This document shows positions 18,858 through 27,677 of a stretch of DNA of 64,000 nucleotides, piece by piece. The notes beneath the pieces were generated by a model. That model searched no databases and was not told the origin of the DNA. It saw only the letters and a list, made by a program, of their open reading frames with translations. Position 1 is the first letter of the stretch, and the number at the start of each line of letters is the position of its first letter. This DNA is from Bradyrhizobium elkanii WSM2783 (GTDB taxonomy: Bacteria; Pseudomonadota; Alphaproteobacteria; Rhizobiales; Xanthobacteraceae). Made by a program: the position numbers and the translations under genes. The stretch covers positions 248,001 to 312,000 of the forward strand of contig NZ_AXAP01000002.1 of assembly GCF_000472865.1 (NCBI RefSeq). The letters run 5' to 3'.

Positions 18858-20150
18858 ATGGGACAAGTTGCGGCGAACAAGTTCTTCACCACCGACATCT
18901 CGATCCTGGATCCCGAAGTGGCGTCCGCCATCGGAGACGAGCTACGGCGACAGCAGCAAGAGATAGAGCTGATCGCCTCCGAGAATATCGTGTCGCACGC
19001 GGTCCTGCAGGCGCAAGGCTCGGTTCTGACGAACAAGTATGCGGAAGGTTATCCGGGACGACGCTACTATGGCGGATGCGCGCATGTCGACGTGGCGGAG
19101 GAGGTCGCGAGAGACCGCGCGAAGAAGCTTTTCGGCTGTGCCTTCGCCAACGTGCAGCCGAATTCGGGCAGTCAGGCCAACCAGGGCGCCTTCATGGCTC
19201 TCATGAAGCCAGGCGATACTTTCATGGGACTGGACTTGGCCGCGGGAGGCCACCTCACCCACGGCGCCAAGCCCAACATGTCCGGCAAGTGGTTCAACGC
19301 CGTGAGCTACGGCGTGCGTCCGGAAGATCAGAGGATCGACATGGAGGCGCTGGAGCGTCTCGCACTGGAGCACAGGCCGAAGGTCATTGTCGCCGGCGGG
19401 TCGGCTTACTCGCGCTTCTGGGACTTCGCCGAATTCCGTCGTATCGCGGACCTGGTTGGCGCCTATCTCATGGTCGACATGGCACATTTCGCCGGTCTGG
19501 TCGCCGGCGGCGTCCATCCATCGCCGATTCCTCACGCGCATGTCGTCACCTCGACCACCCACAAGACGCTGCGCGGTCCGCGCGGCGGTCTGATCCTGTG
19601 CAACGACGCAGTGTTGGCAAAGAAGATCGACTCGTCGATCTTCCCGGGCCTTCAAGGCGGTCCGCTGATGCATGTGATCGCTGCAAAGGCGGTCGCATTC
19701 GGCGAAGCGCTGACGCCGGAATTTCGCCGATACGCCAGCGACGTCGTCAGGAACGCCAGGACGCTCGCGAATACCCTCATGGAACGGGGATACTCCGTCG
19801 TCTCCGGTGGGACCGACAATCATCTGTTTCTGGTCGATCTGCGTTCCAAGAACCTCAACGGCAAGACGGCAGAAACCGCACTCGGACGGGCTAACATCAC
19901 CTGCAACAAAAACGGGATACCTTTCGACCCGGAGAAGCCGACCGTCACCTCGGGAATCAGGCTCGGAACCGCGGCGACGACGTCGCGCGGTTTCGGCGAA
20001 GGAGAATTTCAGGCGGTAGGCAATCTGATCGCGGATGTATTGGACGCCGTTTCCGCCGCGAATACCGACGCGGCTCCGGCTGTCGAGCAGCGCGTGAAAG
20101 GACAGGTCGCAGAGCTGACGAAGGCGTTCCCGATCTATCCGTTGGGCTGA
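18858..20150 (+). CDS. glyA: Serine hydroxymethyltransferase
   Basis: This 430-residue PLP enzyme interconverts glycine plus 5,10-methylene-THF and serine plus [23 protein letters not shown] and [13 protein letters not shown] are typical, and K236 in the last forms the Schiff base. AAGGAA precedes the ATG, 10 bases after sdaA. Both of its substrates are products of sarcosine oxidase, so an operon copy is logical. It is probably a dedicated second copy beside a housekeeping glyA elsewhere (inference). Confidence 0.96.
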   Translation: MGQVAANKFFTTDISILDPEVASAIGDELRRQQQEIELIASENIVSHAVLQAQGSVLTNKYAEGYPGRRYYGGCAHVDVAEEVARDRAKKLFGCAFANVQPNSGSQANQGAFMALMKPGDTFMGLDLAAGGHLTHGAKPNMSGKWFNAVSYGVRPEDQRIDMEALERLALEHRPKVIVAGGSAYSRFWDFAEFRRIADLVGAYLMVDMAHFAGLVAGGVHPSPIPHAHVVTSTTHKTLRGPRGGLILCNDAVLAKKIDSSIFPGLQGGPLMHVIAAKAVAFGEALTPEFRRYASDVVRNARTLANTLMERGYSVVSGGTDNHLFLVDLRSKNLNGKTAETALGRANITCNKNGIPFDPEKPTVTSGIRLGTAATTSRGFGEGEFQAVGNLIADVLDAVSAANTDAAPAVEQRVKGQVAELTKAFPIYPLG

Positions 20151-20162
20151 AGAGAGGCGAGA

Positions 20163-22034
20163 ATGTCGAGCAATTTGGCACTGGGGAACTTCCGGCTCAG
20201 CTACGGTCCTGATGCCGGCGAGGGCGCATTTACGACGAGGCCGGAAATCGTCGGCGCGTTCGGGGTGGTCGCCTCGACTCATTGGCTGGGAACTGCCGCT
20301 GGCATGCGGATCCTCGAGAAGGGAGGCAATGCCTTCGACGCCGCGGTGGCCATCGGCTTTGCGCTGCAAGTCGTCGAGCCGCATCTCAACGGGTTCGGCG
20401 GCGAGGTCCCGATCATCTTCCACGACGCGAAATCGGGACGCGCGCGCGTGCTGTGCGGGCAAGGGGTTGCGCCGGCAGGCGCCACGATTGAGACGTTCGC
20501 CAAACTCGGCCTCGATATCATTCCGGGAAGCGGGTTTCTTCCGGCATGCGTTCCCGGCTCGTTCGGCGCCTGGATGAGACTGCTCCGCGACTACGGGACA
20601 ATGGACGTCGGTGACGTCCTGGAATCCGCGATCACCCACGCTCGCGACGGTTACGTGATGCTTCCGAGGATCGCCGCTGCGATCCAAACGGTCGCTCCCC
20701 TTTTCCAGGAGGAGTGGCCGACATCAGCAGACGTCTATCTGAAGGACGGCATTCCGCCGGCAGGCGCACTGTTTGCGAATCCGGACCTTGCGTCGACGTA
20801 TGAGAGGATCGTGCGGGTCGCCGATGAAACGCGAGGGACGAGAGAACAGAAAATAGAAGCAGCGCGCAAGGCGTTCTACCAGGGGTTCGTCGCCGAGGCG
20901 ATCGACCAGTTCGTCCGGACGCCGGTGATGGATACCTCGGGATCGCGGCATGCCGGAATCATCTCCGGACAGGATCTCTCGCTCTGGCAAGAGACGTACG
21001 AGGATCCGCTTTCCTTGAGCTATGGCGACTTTCAGGTGCTCAAGCCGGGACCGTGGACGCAGGGACCGGTGTTCCTCCAGCAACTCGCCCTGCTCAAGGG
21101 ATTTGATCTGTCCTCGATGGATCCCCTCGGCGCCGACTTCATTCACGTCGTCACCGAGTGCTCCAAGCTCGCGTTCGCCGATCGGGAGAAGTATTACGGC
21201 GATCCGAATTTTGTCGATGTGCCGATGACAAGGCTTCTGAGCGAGGAATACGCGAACGCGCGACGAGAGTTGGTGGGGAGTGCTGCCTCGCTCGACTTCC
21301 GGCCGGGCTCGATCGACGGGTTCGATCATGCCGTGCCCTATGCCATCGGCGACGCCGAGGACGGGAGCGCGGCGCTGGGCGCCGGCGAGCCTACGGTTGC
21401 TCGCTCCACGGCCGACAGCGGCGAGCCCGCGATCAGCCGCCGCGGCGCGGTGCGCGGCGATACGGTCCATCTCGACGTGATCGATCGGCACGGCAACATC
21501 GTTTCGGCAACGCCGAGCGGAGGCTGGCTGCAAAGTTCGCCGGTAATTCCCGGACTAGGGTTCGCGCTCGGGACGCGAGCGCAGATGTTCTGGCTCAAGC
21601 CGGGGCTTCCATCGTCGCTTGCGCCCGGCAAGCGGCCCAGGACGACCCTTTCCGTTTCCCTGGTGTACAGGGACGCGGAGCCATATGCGAGTTTCGGTAC
21701 TCCGGGCGGCGATCAACAGGACCAGTGGAGCTCGGTCTTCTTTCTGCGCCACGTGCATCACAATCTCAATCTGCAACGCGCGATCGACGCACCGATGTTT
21801 CACAACGACCACATGCCGAGCTCGTTCTTTCCACGACGTGCTAAACCCGGCTCGCTGACGATGGAAGGTCGTTTTTCGATGGAGGTGCAGAAGGAGCTTG
21901 CGGACAGGGGACATCGCATCGAAATCGTCGACGATTGGTCGCTCGGAAGGCTTTCGGCGGTTTCCAAAAGAGGGAGGGTGCTGCGCGCGGCGGCGAACCC
22001 TCGCTACATGCAGGGTTACGCCTTTGGCCGTTGA
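20163..22034 (+). CDS. Gamma-glutamyltransferase-family Ntn hydrolase, cytoplasmic
   Basis: This 623-residue protein has the gamma-glutamyltranspeptidase layout. An N-terminal GGNAFDAAVAIGFALQVVEP block comes first. The autoprocessing and catalytic threonine T434 in RGDTVHLDVID follows, then ATPSGGW, with FGTPGGDQQDQW near the C-terminus. No signal peptide is visible, unlike classical periplasmic GGT, so it should act in the cytoplasm. The family hydrolyses or transfers gamma-glutamyl groups, but some members act on cephalosporin or other amides. It follows glyA by 12 bases with AGAGAGGCGAG upstream. A role in releasing a gamma-glutamyl conjugate that feeds the sarcosine pathway is inference. 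Confidence 0.85.
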   Translation: MSSNLALGNFRLSYGPDAGEGAFTTRPEIVGAFGVVASTHWLGTAAGMRILEKGGNAFDAAVAIGFALQVVEPHLNGFGGEVPIIFHDAKSGRARVLCGQGVAPAGATIETFAKLGLDIIPGSGFLPACVPGSFGAWMRLLRDYGTMDVGDVLESAITHARDGYVMLPRIAAAIQTVAPLFQEEWPTSADVYLKDGIPPAGALFANPDLASTYERIVRVADETRGTREQKIEAARKAFYQGFVAEAIDQFVRTPVMDTSGSRHAGIISGQDLSLWQETYEDPLSLSYGDFQVLKPGPWTQGPVFLQQLALLKGFDLSSMDPLGADFIHVVTECSKLAFADREKYYGDPNFVDVPMTRLLSEEYANARRELVGSAASLDFRPGSIDGFDHAVPYAIGDAEDGSAALGAGEPTVARSTADSGEPAISRRGAVRGDTVHLDVIDRHGNIVSATPSGGWLQSSPVIPGLGFALGTRAQMFWLKPGLPSSLAPGKRPRTTLSVSLVYRDAEPYASFGTPGGDQQDQWSSVFFLRHVHHNLNLQRAIDAPMFHNDHMPSSFFPRRAKPGSLTMEGRFSMEVQKELADRGHRIEIVDDWSLGRLSAVSKRGRVLRAAANPRYMQGYAFGR

Positions 22035-22053
22035 GTGACACAGTGCGCGCTCA

Positions 22054-22956
22054 TCAGTCGATAGATGAGTGCCGTTGCCCGGCCAGCTCAATGAAGGCGC
22101 GGACGGTCTTGGACCTGTTCGTTCTTTTCCAGGCTAGAACCGTTTCAAGACAAAATCTTTGATCGTCGATGGGACGCAGATCGACATTGTGACCGGCGAA
22201 TCCGATCAAGCTCTTTGGATAGATCGTGACGCCGAGACCGGCCGCGACGAGTCCGAGCAGGGCCATCGGATTCGACGCCTCCAGGCAGACCTTCATGCTC
22301 AAGCCTTCCGCCGCGAAGATGTCGCTGAGGCGCCAGCGATACGCTTCCCACTCGCCCATATCTCCGAGGATAAGATCCTGCCCGGCAAGGTCGGCTGGAC
22401 GTATCTTTGGCGCACGGGTCAACTCGTGATCCCGCGGGGCGACGAGATAAAGCGGCTCTACCGAAACCACCAGGACCTCGAAATCGGGATGGTCGAACGG
22501 CCCGATCATGTAGCCGATGTCGATCTCGTCATGCGCGAGCGCCAGCTTCTGACCTTGCGTACGCATGTAACGCAGGTTCAGCGCGACATGCGGATGGAGC
22601 CGTCTGTATCGAGAGACTGCCGACGGCATCAGCGTCGTTGCCGCGAAGGACATATAAGCCAGCCGTAGCTCTCCGGTCTTGCCTTGCGCGACAAGACGCG
22701 CCGCGCCGACTGCCCGTTCGTAACCCCGCAACAGCTCGACATTTGTTTCGTAGAAGCAGCGGCCCGCCGGCGTGAGCGAAACTTCTCGGGTGGTACGCTC
22801 GAACAGCTTGAATCCGAGCTGCTGTTCCAATCGCTGAATACGACGGGTCAGCGCCGACTGATCAATATTGAGGCGCTGGGCGCCGCGTCGGAAACTGAGT
22901 TCCTCGGCGACTACCACAAACGACTGCGTGAGTTCGAGGCCTCCGTCTCCGCACAT
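22054..22956 (-). CDS. LysR-family transcriptional regulator
   Basis: This 300-residue regulator has an N-terminal winged HTH (AEELSFRRGAQRLNIDQSAL, then RRIQRLEQQLGFKLFERT) and a C-terminal periplasmic-binding-protein-like effector domain. AGGGAAGG lies upstream of the ATG. It is convergent with the GGT-like gene and divergent from the N-carbamoylsarcosine-amidase-like gene, with 161 bases between the starts. The usual LysR arrangement makes that gene, and possibly the importer beyond it, the likely target. The effector is unknown. Confidence 0.9.
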   Translation of the reverse strand: MCGDGGLELTQSFVVVAEELSFRRGAQRLNIDQSALTRRIQRLEQQLGFKLFERTTREVSLTPAGRCFYETNVELLRGYERAVGAARLVAQGKTGELRLAYMSFAATTLMPSAVSRYRRLHPHVALNLRYMRTQGQKLALAHDEIDIGYMIGPFDHPDFEVLVVSVEPLYLVAPRDHELTRAPKIRPADLAGQDLILGDMGEWEAYRWRLSDIFAAEGLSMKVCLEASNPMALLGLVAAGLGVTIYPKSLIGFAGHNVDLRPIDDQRFCLETVLAWKRTNRSKTVRAFIELAGQRHSSID

Positions 22957-23117
22957 TCGGCGCCTTCCCTACGGGCGAGTGAAGGATATCGATTGATGCA
23001 GGCCGTGCAACAACAATTGGCGAACGATCACTTCCGCGCGCGCTGTGTTTCGTCATGATGGCGGGGTCGGGATATGGAGCCGTCGGTCAGGACGGCCGGA
23101 CAACGAGGAGATTGACC

Positions 23118-23840
23118 GTGCAGGACATCGACAATCGCGAACTTAACCGCATGTTGCAGCAGGCCTTCGATGCTTCCACGAAGATCTATCAGGAGCGCGG
23201 TTTCCAGCGTCGTATCGGATTTGGAAGACGTCCCGCGCTGGTGAGCGTCGATCTCGCCAACGCCTGGACGCGACCCGGCAATCCCTTCACCTGCGATCAG
23301 GAAGCGATGGACAACGAGATCATGCCGGGCATGCAGCGGCTGCTCAAGGCGTGCCGCACGAACGGCCATCCGGTGATCCACGTGACTACGGCCTACGAGA
23401 TCACCGATCGCAACGCACCGTTCACCGACATGGGCTTGTGGCACTGCAAAATACCGATCGAGGTCGTCAATCTCAACGATCGGGCACTCTGGGCTATCGA
23501 CGCGCGAATCGCTCCGGTCGAAGGTGAATATACCTTGCTGAAGAAGCGGGCGAGCGCATTTCACGGTACGGGCCTTGGGGGAATTCTGCGCGCTGCCGGC
23601 GTCGATACGATCCTGGTAACCGGCGTGACCGCGACGGCCTGCGTCCGCACGACGATCTGCGATGGCCTCGCAGACGGCTTTCGCACCATCGCGGTCCGTG
23701 AGTGCATCGGTGACCGCGTGCCCGGCGCTGTCGCCTGGAATCTCTATGACATCGACGCCAAGTTCGCTGACGTCCACAGCGTCGATGAATGCGTCGATTA
23801 CCTGGACAGTGTGGGATCGACGCGCATGGCGGCCGAGTAA
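23118..23840 (+). CDS. Isochorismatase-fold hydrolase, N-carbamoylsarcosine amidase-like
   Basis: This 240-residue cysteine hydrolase has the triad D45 (VSVDLANAW), K143 (LLKKRASAF) and C175 (TACVRTT). The spacing is close to that of N-carbamoylsarcosine amidohydrolase, and GLWHCKIP and DRIAP-like blocks also resemble that enzyme (from memory, not a search). That enzyme yields sarcosine, CO2 and ammonia, which would feed soxBDAG. The GTG at 23118 is chosen because GAGGAG lies 7 bases upstream; earlier in-frame codons have no support. Other isochorismatase-like amidases such as ureidoacrylate or biuret hydrolases are alternatives. Confidence 0.75.
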   Translation: MQDIDNRELNRMLQQAFDASTKIYQERGFQRRIGFGRRPALVSVDLANAWTRPGNPFTCDQEAMDNEIMPGMQRLLKACRTNGHPVIHVTTAYEITDRNAPFTDMGLWHCKIPIEVVNLNDRALWAIDARIAPVEGEYTLLKKRASAFHGTGLGGILRAAGVDTILVTGVTATACVRTTICDGLADGFRTIAVRECIGDRVPGAVAWNLYDIDAKFADVHSVDECVDYLDSVGSTRMAAE

Positions 23841-23849
23841 CGCTCCCGC

Positions 23850-23884
23850 AGCAACGGCGAGATGGACAGCGTCCCGCCGTTGCT
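23850..23884. terminator. Bidirectional hairpin between convergent genes
   Basis: A perfect 10-bp stem, AGCAACGGCG at 23850-23859 and CGCCGTTGCT at 23875-23884, has a 15-base loop. It sits in the 57-base gap between the convergent amidase-like and GNAT genes, where a shared terminator is expected. There is no clear T-run on either strand. Confidence 0.55.
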
Positions 23885-23897
23885 CATACGGAACGGT

Positions 23898-24389
23898 TCA
23901 GTCGCACAGCAACTTGAACATCACAAGCGCATCAACATAGTCGCCTGAGGGCCGACGGAAGGCGAGTGGCAGGCGACCGACGTCCCGGAAGCCAAGAGAA
24001 TGCCAGAGGCTGACGGCGCGCTCATTGCTGCTGACAACGAAATTGAATTGCATCGCGGAAAATCCCTGGCTCTTCGCATGCAGCAGGGAATGTTCGCACA
24101 TCTGCCGTGCGATACCTTTTCCCTGAGCGCTCACGTGCGTCATGTAGCCGCAATTGGCGACATGCGATCCGCCGCCGGCCTGATTGGCGCGTAGGTCGTA
24201 GGTCCCCACCGCGTTTCCGTCTTGCACCGCAATAAAGGTTTGCCGATCCGTCCCCATCCAATAGCGGAGAGCGTCTGCTTCCGACATGTCCCTGGGGAGT
24301 GTGTAGGTCTCGCCGGCGCGAATGACAGGGCCGATGATCGACCAGATCGATGCGCTATCCTCAACTGTGGCCGGCCTTATCTGCAGCAT
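23898..24389 (-). CDS. GNAT-family N-acetyltransferase
   Basis: This 163-residue protein starts with LQIRPATVEDSASIW and has the acetyl-CoA loop VSAQGKGIARQM followed by NFVVSSNERAVSLWHSLGF, the typical GNAT motif A and B order. The substrate is unknown; the family acetylates amines including amino acids and antibiotics. The ATG at 24389 is chosen because the preceding 68 in-frame codons are Arg- and Ser-rich and unlike any GNAT. It diverges from the ABC importer operon. Confidence 0.8.
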   Translation of the reverse strand: MLQIRPATVEDSASIWSIIGPVIRAGETYTLPRDMSEADALRYWMGTDRQTFIAVQDGNAVGTYDLRANQAGGGSHVANCGYMTHVSAQGKGIARQMCEHSLLHAKSQGFSAMQFNFVVSSNERAVSLWHSLGFRDVGRLPLAFRRPSGDYVDALVMFKLLCD

Positions 24390-24869
24390 GAGCGATTGTT
24401 CCGTGGGTATGTCGAGTGGGGGGAAAGCGAGCTTCGCCGATGAAGCTCGAGCAAAGGCCATTCTAATACAGGGAATGGCGATCCGAGTCGTCCTAGCCCT
24501 CGACGTCATGCGGCGCCGCGAAGCAACTTCCCGCCGTGACTTGAGGTGCTCGCGAACGCAACTCAACCTGGGCGCTATTTCGGAATCGCACAACTACGCA
24601 AAGTCGACTGCGATGCGATCGCACGCCATTTGCTTAGTAGATAAGCGGCCGTTTGCATACTTACTGCACATTGCCAGGGTCGTACGACGCGACGTCCCTC
24701 GCGTCTTCCAACAGCTACAATTTTCATGTCGCATTCATACAAGCCCCGGCTGGCAGTGCACGTATACATTTTTGTGACTTTCGAAGACGAGAGCAAGAGG
24801 GGAAGCGGGAGGGCATTCGCAGCCTTTGGCAATGGCGCCAAAGAGCGAGTGGCACCACGGAGGGGACGC
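24390..24869. other. 480-base divergent intergenic region
   Basis: This gap separates the divergent GNAT and importer genes and must contain their promoters. It has AT-richer patches around 24620-24670 and 24710-24780. No coding frame here is convincing, and I could not place a confident -35/-10 pair or operator. Confidence 0.5.
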
Positions 24870-25919
24870 ATGAGCTATCTGATGAACCGGCGCGGGTTTC
24901 TTGCGGGTGCGACGAGCGCGATGGCGCTCATGTCCAGCGCGGGCGGGGTTCGCGCCGAAGGTGGCCAAATCATCGTCGCCAATTGGGGCGGGGACTGGAA
25001 CGACCGCACGGTCCAGTTCTTCGAAGCGCCCATTGTCGAGAAAGCCGGTTACACTGTTGTCCGCGACCTCGACGGGTTTGACCAACGCAGAACAAAGATC
25101 ATTGCAAGCCGTAGGCTGCCGCGTGCGCCTATGGATGTCGCGCACATGGACGACGCGACCGCGTTCGAACTGGCTTCGTTGGAAGCGCTTGATGCGATCG
25201 ATGAACAGGCCGTCCCGCGACTGAAGGATACCCTGTCCATCCTGCGAACGCCCACATTCGTCCCTTGGCAATACAGCGCCTGGATCATCGGCTACAACCC
25301 CAAGAAATTGAAGGAAGCTCCCAAGAGCTTTGCCGATCTCTGGGACCCCAAGTACAAGGGCATCGTCGGCCTAAGCGACGCCCACTGGTTTCACCACATC
25401 GAGTCCACGGCACTCAAGCTCGGAAAGTCCCTCGACAACATCAATATCGAGGCCGTGAAAGCCAGCATGATGGAATGGAAGAAAGCGGCCAGCCCGCGTA
25501 TCTATCCGAACCATCTGCAGATCGAGCAGGCGCTCAAGAACGAAGAGATCCTCGTCGCTCCCGAGTACAAGGCGCGCATCCTGCAATTCGCCTCGGAGGG
25601 TGTCGATGTGGTTTCCGCTTATCCGGCGGAGGGCGGCATCGGCATCATCTTCGGTCTGGTGATGCCGAAGAAGGGACCGAATCCTCAGGCGGCGAAATTC
25701 TACTGCAATGCGTTGCTAGACCCGGACGGGCTCACGGCTCTGGTCCAGAAGTCATTCTATTCGCCATCAAACACCAAGTCGCTGTTGCCCGAAGCTGCCG
25801 CCAAGCAGATCGAATTCACTGAGCAAGAGAAGAAGGCGATCCATAACCGGCCCCATGCATTCTGGCTGAAGAACCGCAATGATCTGCTCGATTGGTGGAA
25901 CAAAGAATTCAAGAGCTGA
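24870..25919 (+). CDS. ABC importer substrate-binding protein, polyamine/opine type
   Basis: This 349-residue protein begins with a Tat-like signal (NRRGFLAGATS followed by a hydrophobic stretch to VRAEG). The spermidine/putrescine-type binding fold follows, with IIVANWGGDWNDRTVQFFEA at the mature N-terminus and PKSFADLWDPKYKG. It should capture a small cationic or amide ligand in the periplasm for the two permeases and ATPase downstream. AGGGG precedes the ATG at 24870. The ligand is unknown; given the neighbours it may be an N-methylated or carbamoylated glycine derivative (inference). Confidence 0.88.
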   Translation: MSYLMNRRGFLAGATSAMALMSSAGGVRAEGGQIIVANWGGDWNDRTVQFFEAPIVEKAGYTVVRDLDGFDQRRTKIIASRRLPRAPMDVAHMDDATAFELASLEALDAIDEQAVPRLKDTLSILRTPTFVPWQYSAWIIGYNPKKLKEAPKSFADLWDPKYKGIVGLSDAHWFHHIESTALKLGKSLDNINIEAVKASMMEWKKAASPRIYPNHLQIEQALKNEEILVAPEYKARILQFASEGVDVVSAYPAEGGIGIIFGLVMPKKGPNPQAAKFYCNALLDPDGLTALVQKSFYSPSNTKSLLPEAAAKQIEFTEQEKKAIHNRPHAFWLKNRNDLLDWWNKEFKS

Positions 25920-25929
25920 ACGCGTCTAG

Positions 25930-26844
25930 ATGACCACGCTAGTAGTTGCGCCAGATACCAGCGGCATGCGTGCTGTCGCGAAACGTGGCAGATGGGCCGC
26001 TCCGTACGCGTTGTCGGGACCGGCCTTCGTCTTTGTCTCGCTACTGTTGATGCTTCCGCTCCTCATGATGCTGCGGTTGAGCTTCTACCAGTACGACGCG
26101 GCACAGATGTACATCCAGGCGTTCACGCTGGATAATTACGTCAGGTTCTTCAAGGACGAATTCTACCGTCAGGTGTTGTGGACGACCCTCTGGGTCTCGG
26201 CAGTCACGACGTTGCTGTGCCTCATCGGTGGATTGGCTGTTGCGTATTTCATGGCGAGGACGACTTCAGCCATACTGAAGCGCTACCTGATCATCGCTAT
26301 CGTCTTGCCGCTGTTCATGGGGAACGTGGCGAGGACCGCCGGATGGATCATCATCCTCGATAACAAGGGCTTATTGAATTTCCTGCTGCAACAACTCGAC
26401 ACGGGAGGCGAAACGCTGCAACTACTCTACACGTCCGGCGCGGTCATCACGGGTCTGACGTCGGTACTATTGCCATTCATGATCGTGACGCTCAACAGCG
26501 TCATGCACAATATCGACGTATCGCTGGAGGAAGCGTCACTCAACCTGGGGGCTTCCGCGCTGACAACGTTTCGCCGGATCGTCCTTCCTCTTCTGATGCC
26601 GGGTATCTTCGCAGGCTGCGTGCTGTGCTTCATCCTGTCGATGAATGCCTATGCGACGCCCATCCTCATCGGTGGGCCAAAGTTCTACATGATGGCGCCG
26701 ACCATCTACAAGCAGATATCGGCGGCCATGAACTGGCCGTTCGCCTCGGCGCTGGCGTTCATGCTGATCTCCCTGACGATGGTGCTCACGGTCGTGTCCG
26801 CCGTAATGTTCAATCGGACGGCACGGATAGGTGCCGTCCGATGA
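25930..26844 (+). CDS. ABC importer permease 1 (PotB-like)
   Basis: This 304-residue inner-membrane protein has about six hydrophobic segments and the ATPase-contacting EAA loop EEASLNLGASALTTFRRI, followed by a VLPLLMPGI segment. The N-terminal segment and the EAA spacing match the PotB/PotH type. It overlaps the next permease gene by 4 bases (ATGA), so the two are translated together. Confidence 0.88.
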   Translation: MTTLVVAPDTSGMRAVAKRGRWAAPYALSGPAFVFVSLLLMLPLLMMLRLSFYQYDAAQMYIQAFTLDNYVRFFKDEFYRQVLWTTLWVSAVTTLLCLIGGLAVAYFMARTTSAILKRYLIIAIVLPLFMGNVARTAGWIIILDNKGLLNFLLQQLDTGGETLQLLYTSGAVITGLTSVLLPFMIVTLNSVMHNIDVSLEEASLNLGASALTTFRRIVLPLLMPGIFAGCVLCFILSMNAYATPILIGGPKFYMMAPTIYKQISAAMNWPFASALAFMLISLTMVLTVVSAVMFNRTARIGAVR

Positions 26845-27659
26845 CGAGTATCGGCAAGGCGAGCCCGCTCAGGTGGACCTATCTGATCTTCGTATGGGCC
26901 ACCATCCTGTTCGTGCTCGTCCCGCTGGCGACAACGATATGGGTCGCGTTCTTCAGCAACAAAATCCTTTCATTTCCTCCCGAGGGATACACGGGAACCT
27001 GGTTCGTTCAGGCCTGGAGCCTCGAGGCCTTCAGGAGCGGCTTCTTCCTGAGCTTTCAGGTGGCGATTTGTGCATCGGTGCTCGCGCTATGCCTGGGCGT
27101 TCCCGCAGCGCTCGCGATCGGCAGATACCAGTTCCGCGGCCGGGAGTTCATCAACACTGTGCTGATGTCGCCGCTGATGATCCCGGCCATCGTCGCCGGC
27201 AGCGCGATCTATCTGTTCTACATTGAGCTCCAGATCTGGAGCGACGTTCAGTTCGCCTCTACGGTTTACGGCCTGACTTTGGCCCATGCCTTGATCGCGA
27301 TACCTTGGGTGTTGCGGCTGCTCGTCGCATCCTTGGCCGGGCTCGATCCTGCGATCGAGGAAGCATCACTTAGTCTCGGCGCGACGCGGCTTACGACTTT
27401 CTTCCGTATAACCCTTCCGCTGATACGCCCGGGTATCACGGCTGGCGTTCTGTTCGGATTCATCGCTTCGTTCGGCGATCTTGAGAAGTCGCTCCTGCTG
27501 GTCGGTCCTGGTCGTATCACGCTGCCGATCGCTATGCTCAACTATCTGGAATACCGAACCGATCCGACGATCATGGCGGTTGCGACGATCCAGGTTCTCA
27601 TCATCGCGATCGCGCTCATCGTTTCCGACCGATACGTGCGTCTCGGCCGAACATTCTGA
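26841..27659 (+). CDS. ABC importer permease 2 (PotC-like)
   Basis: This 272-residue inner-membrane protein has about six hydrophobic segments and the EAA loop EEASLSLGATRLTTFFRITL. It pairs with the preceding PotB-like permease. The start at 26841 overlaps the upstream stop codon; a longer in-frame reading from 26625 runs antiparallel in sense to the first permease and is rejected. Confidence 0.88.
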   Translation: MTSIGKASPLRWTYLIFVWATILFVLVPLATTIWVAFFSNKILSFPPEGYTGTWFVQAWSLEAFRSGFFLSFQVAICASVLALCLGVPAALAIGRYQFRGREFINTVLMSPLMIPAIVAGSAIYLFYIELQIWSDVQFASTVYGLTLAHALIAIPWVLRLLVASLAGLDPAIEEASLSLGATRLTTFFRITLPLIRPGITAGVLFGFIASFGDLEKSLLLVGPGRITLPIAMLNYLEYRTDPTIMAVATIQVLIIAIALIVSDRYVRLGRTF

Positions 27660-27677
27660 AGAACAAAAGGGCTAACA

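Noticed and set aside
18942..20687. 581-residue minus-strand frame across glyA and the GGT-like gene
   Set aside because: It runs antisense to two well-recognised enzymes and has no family signature.
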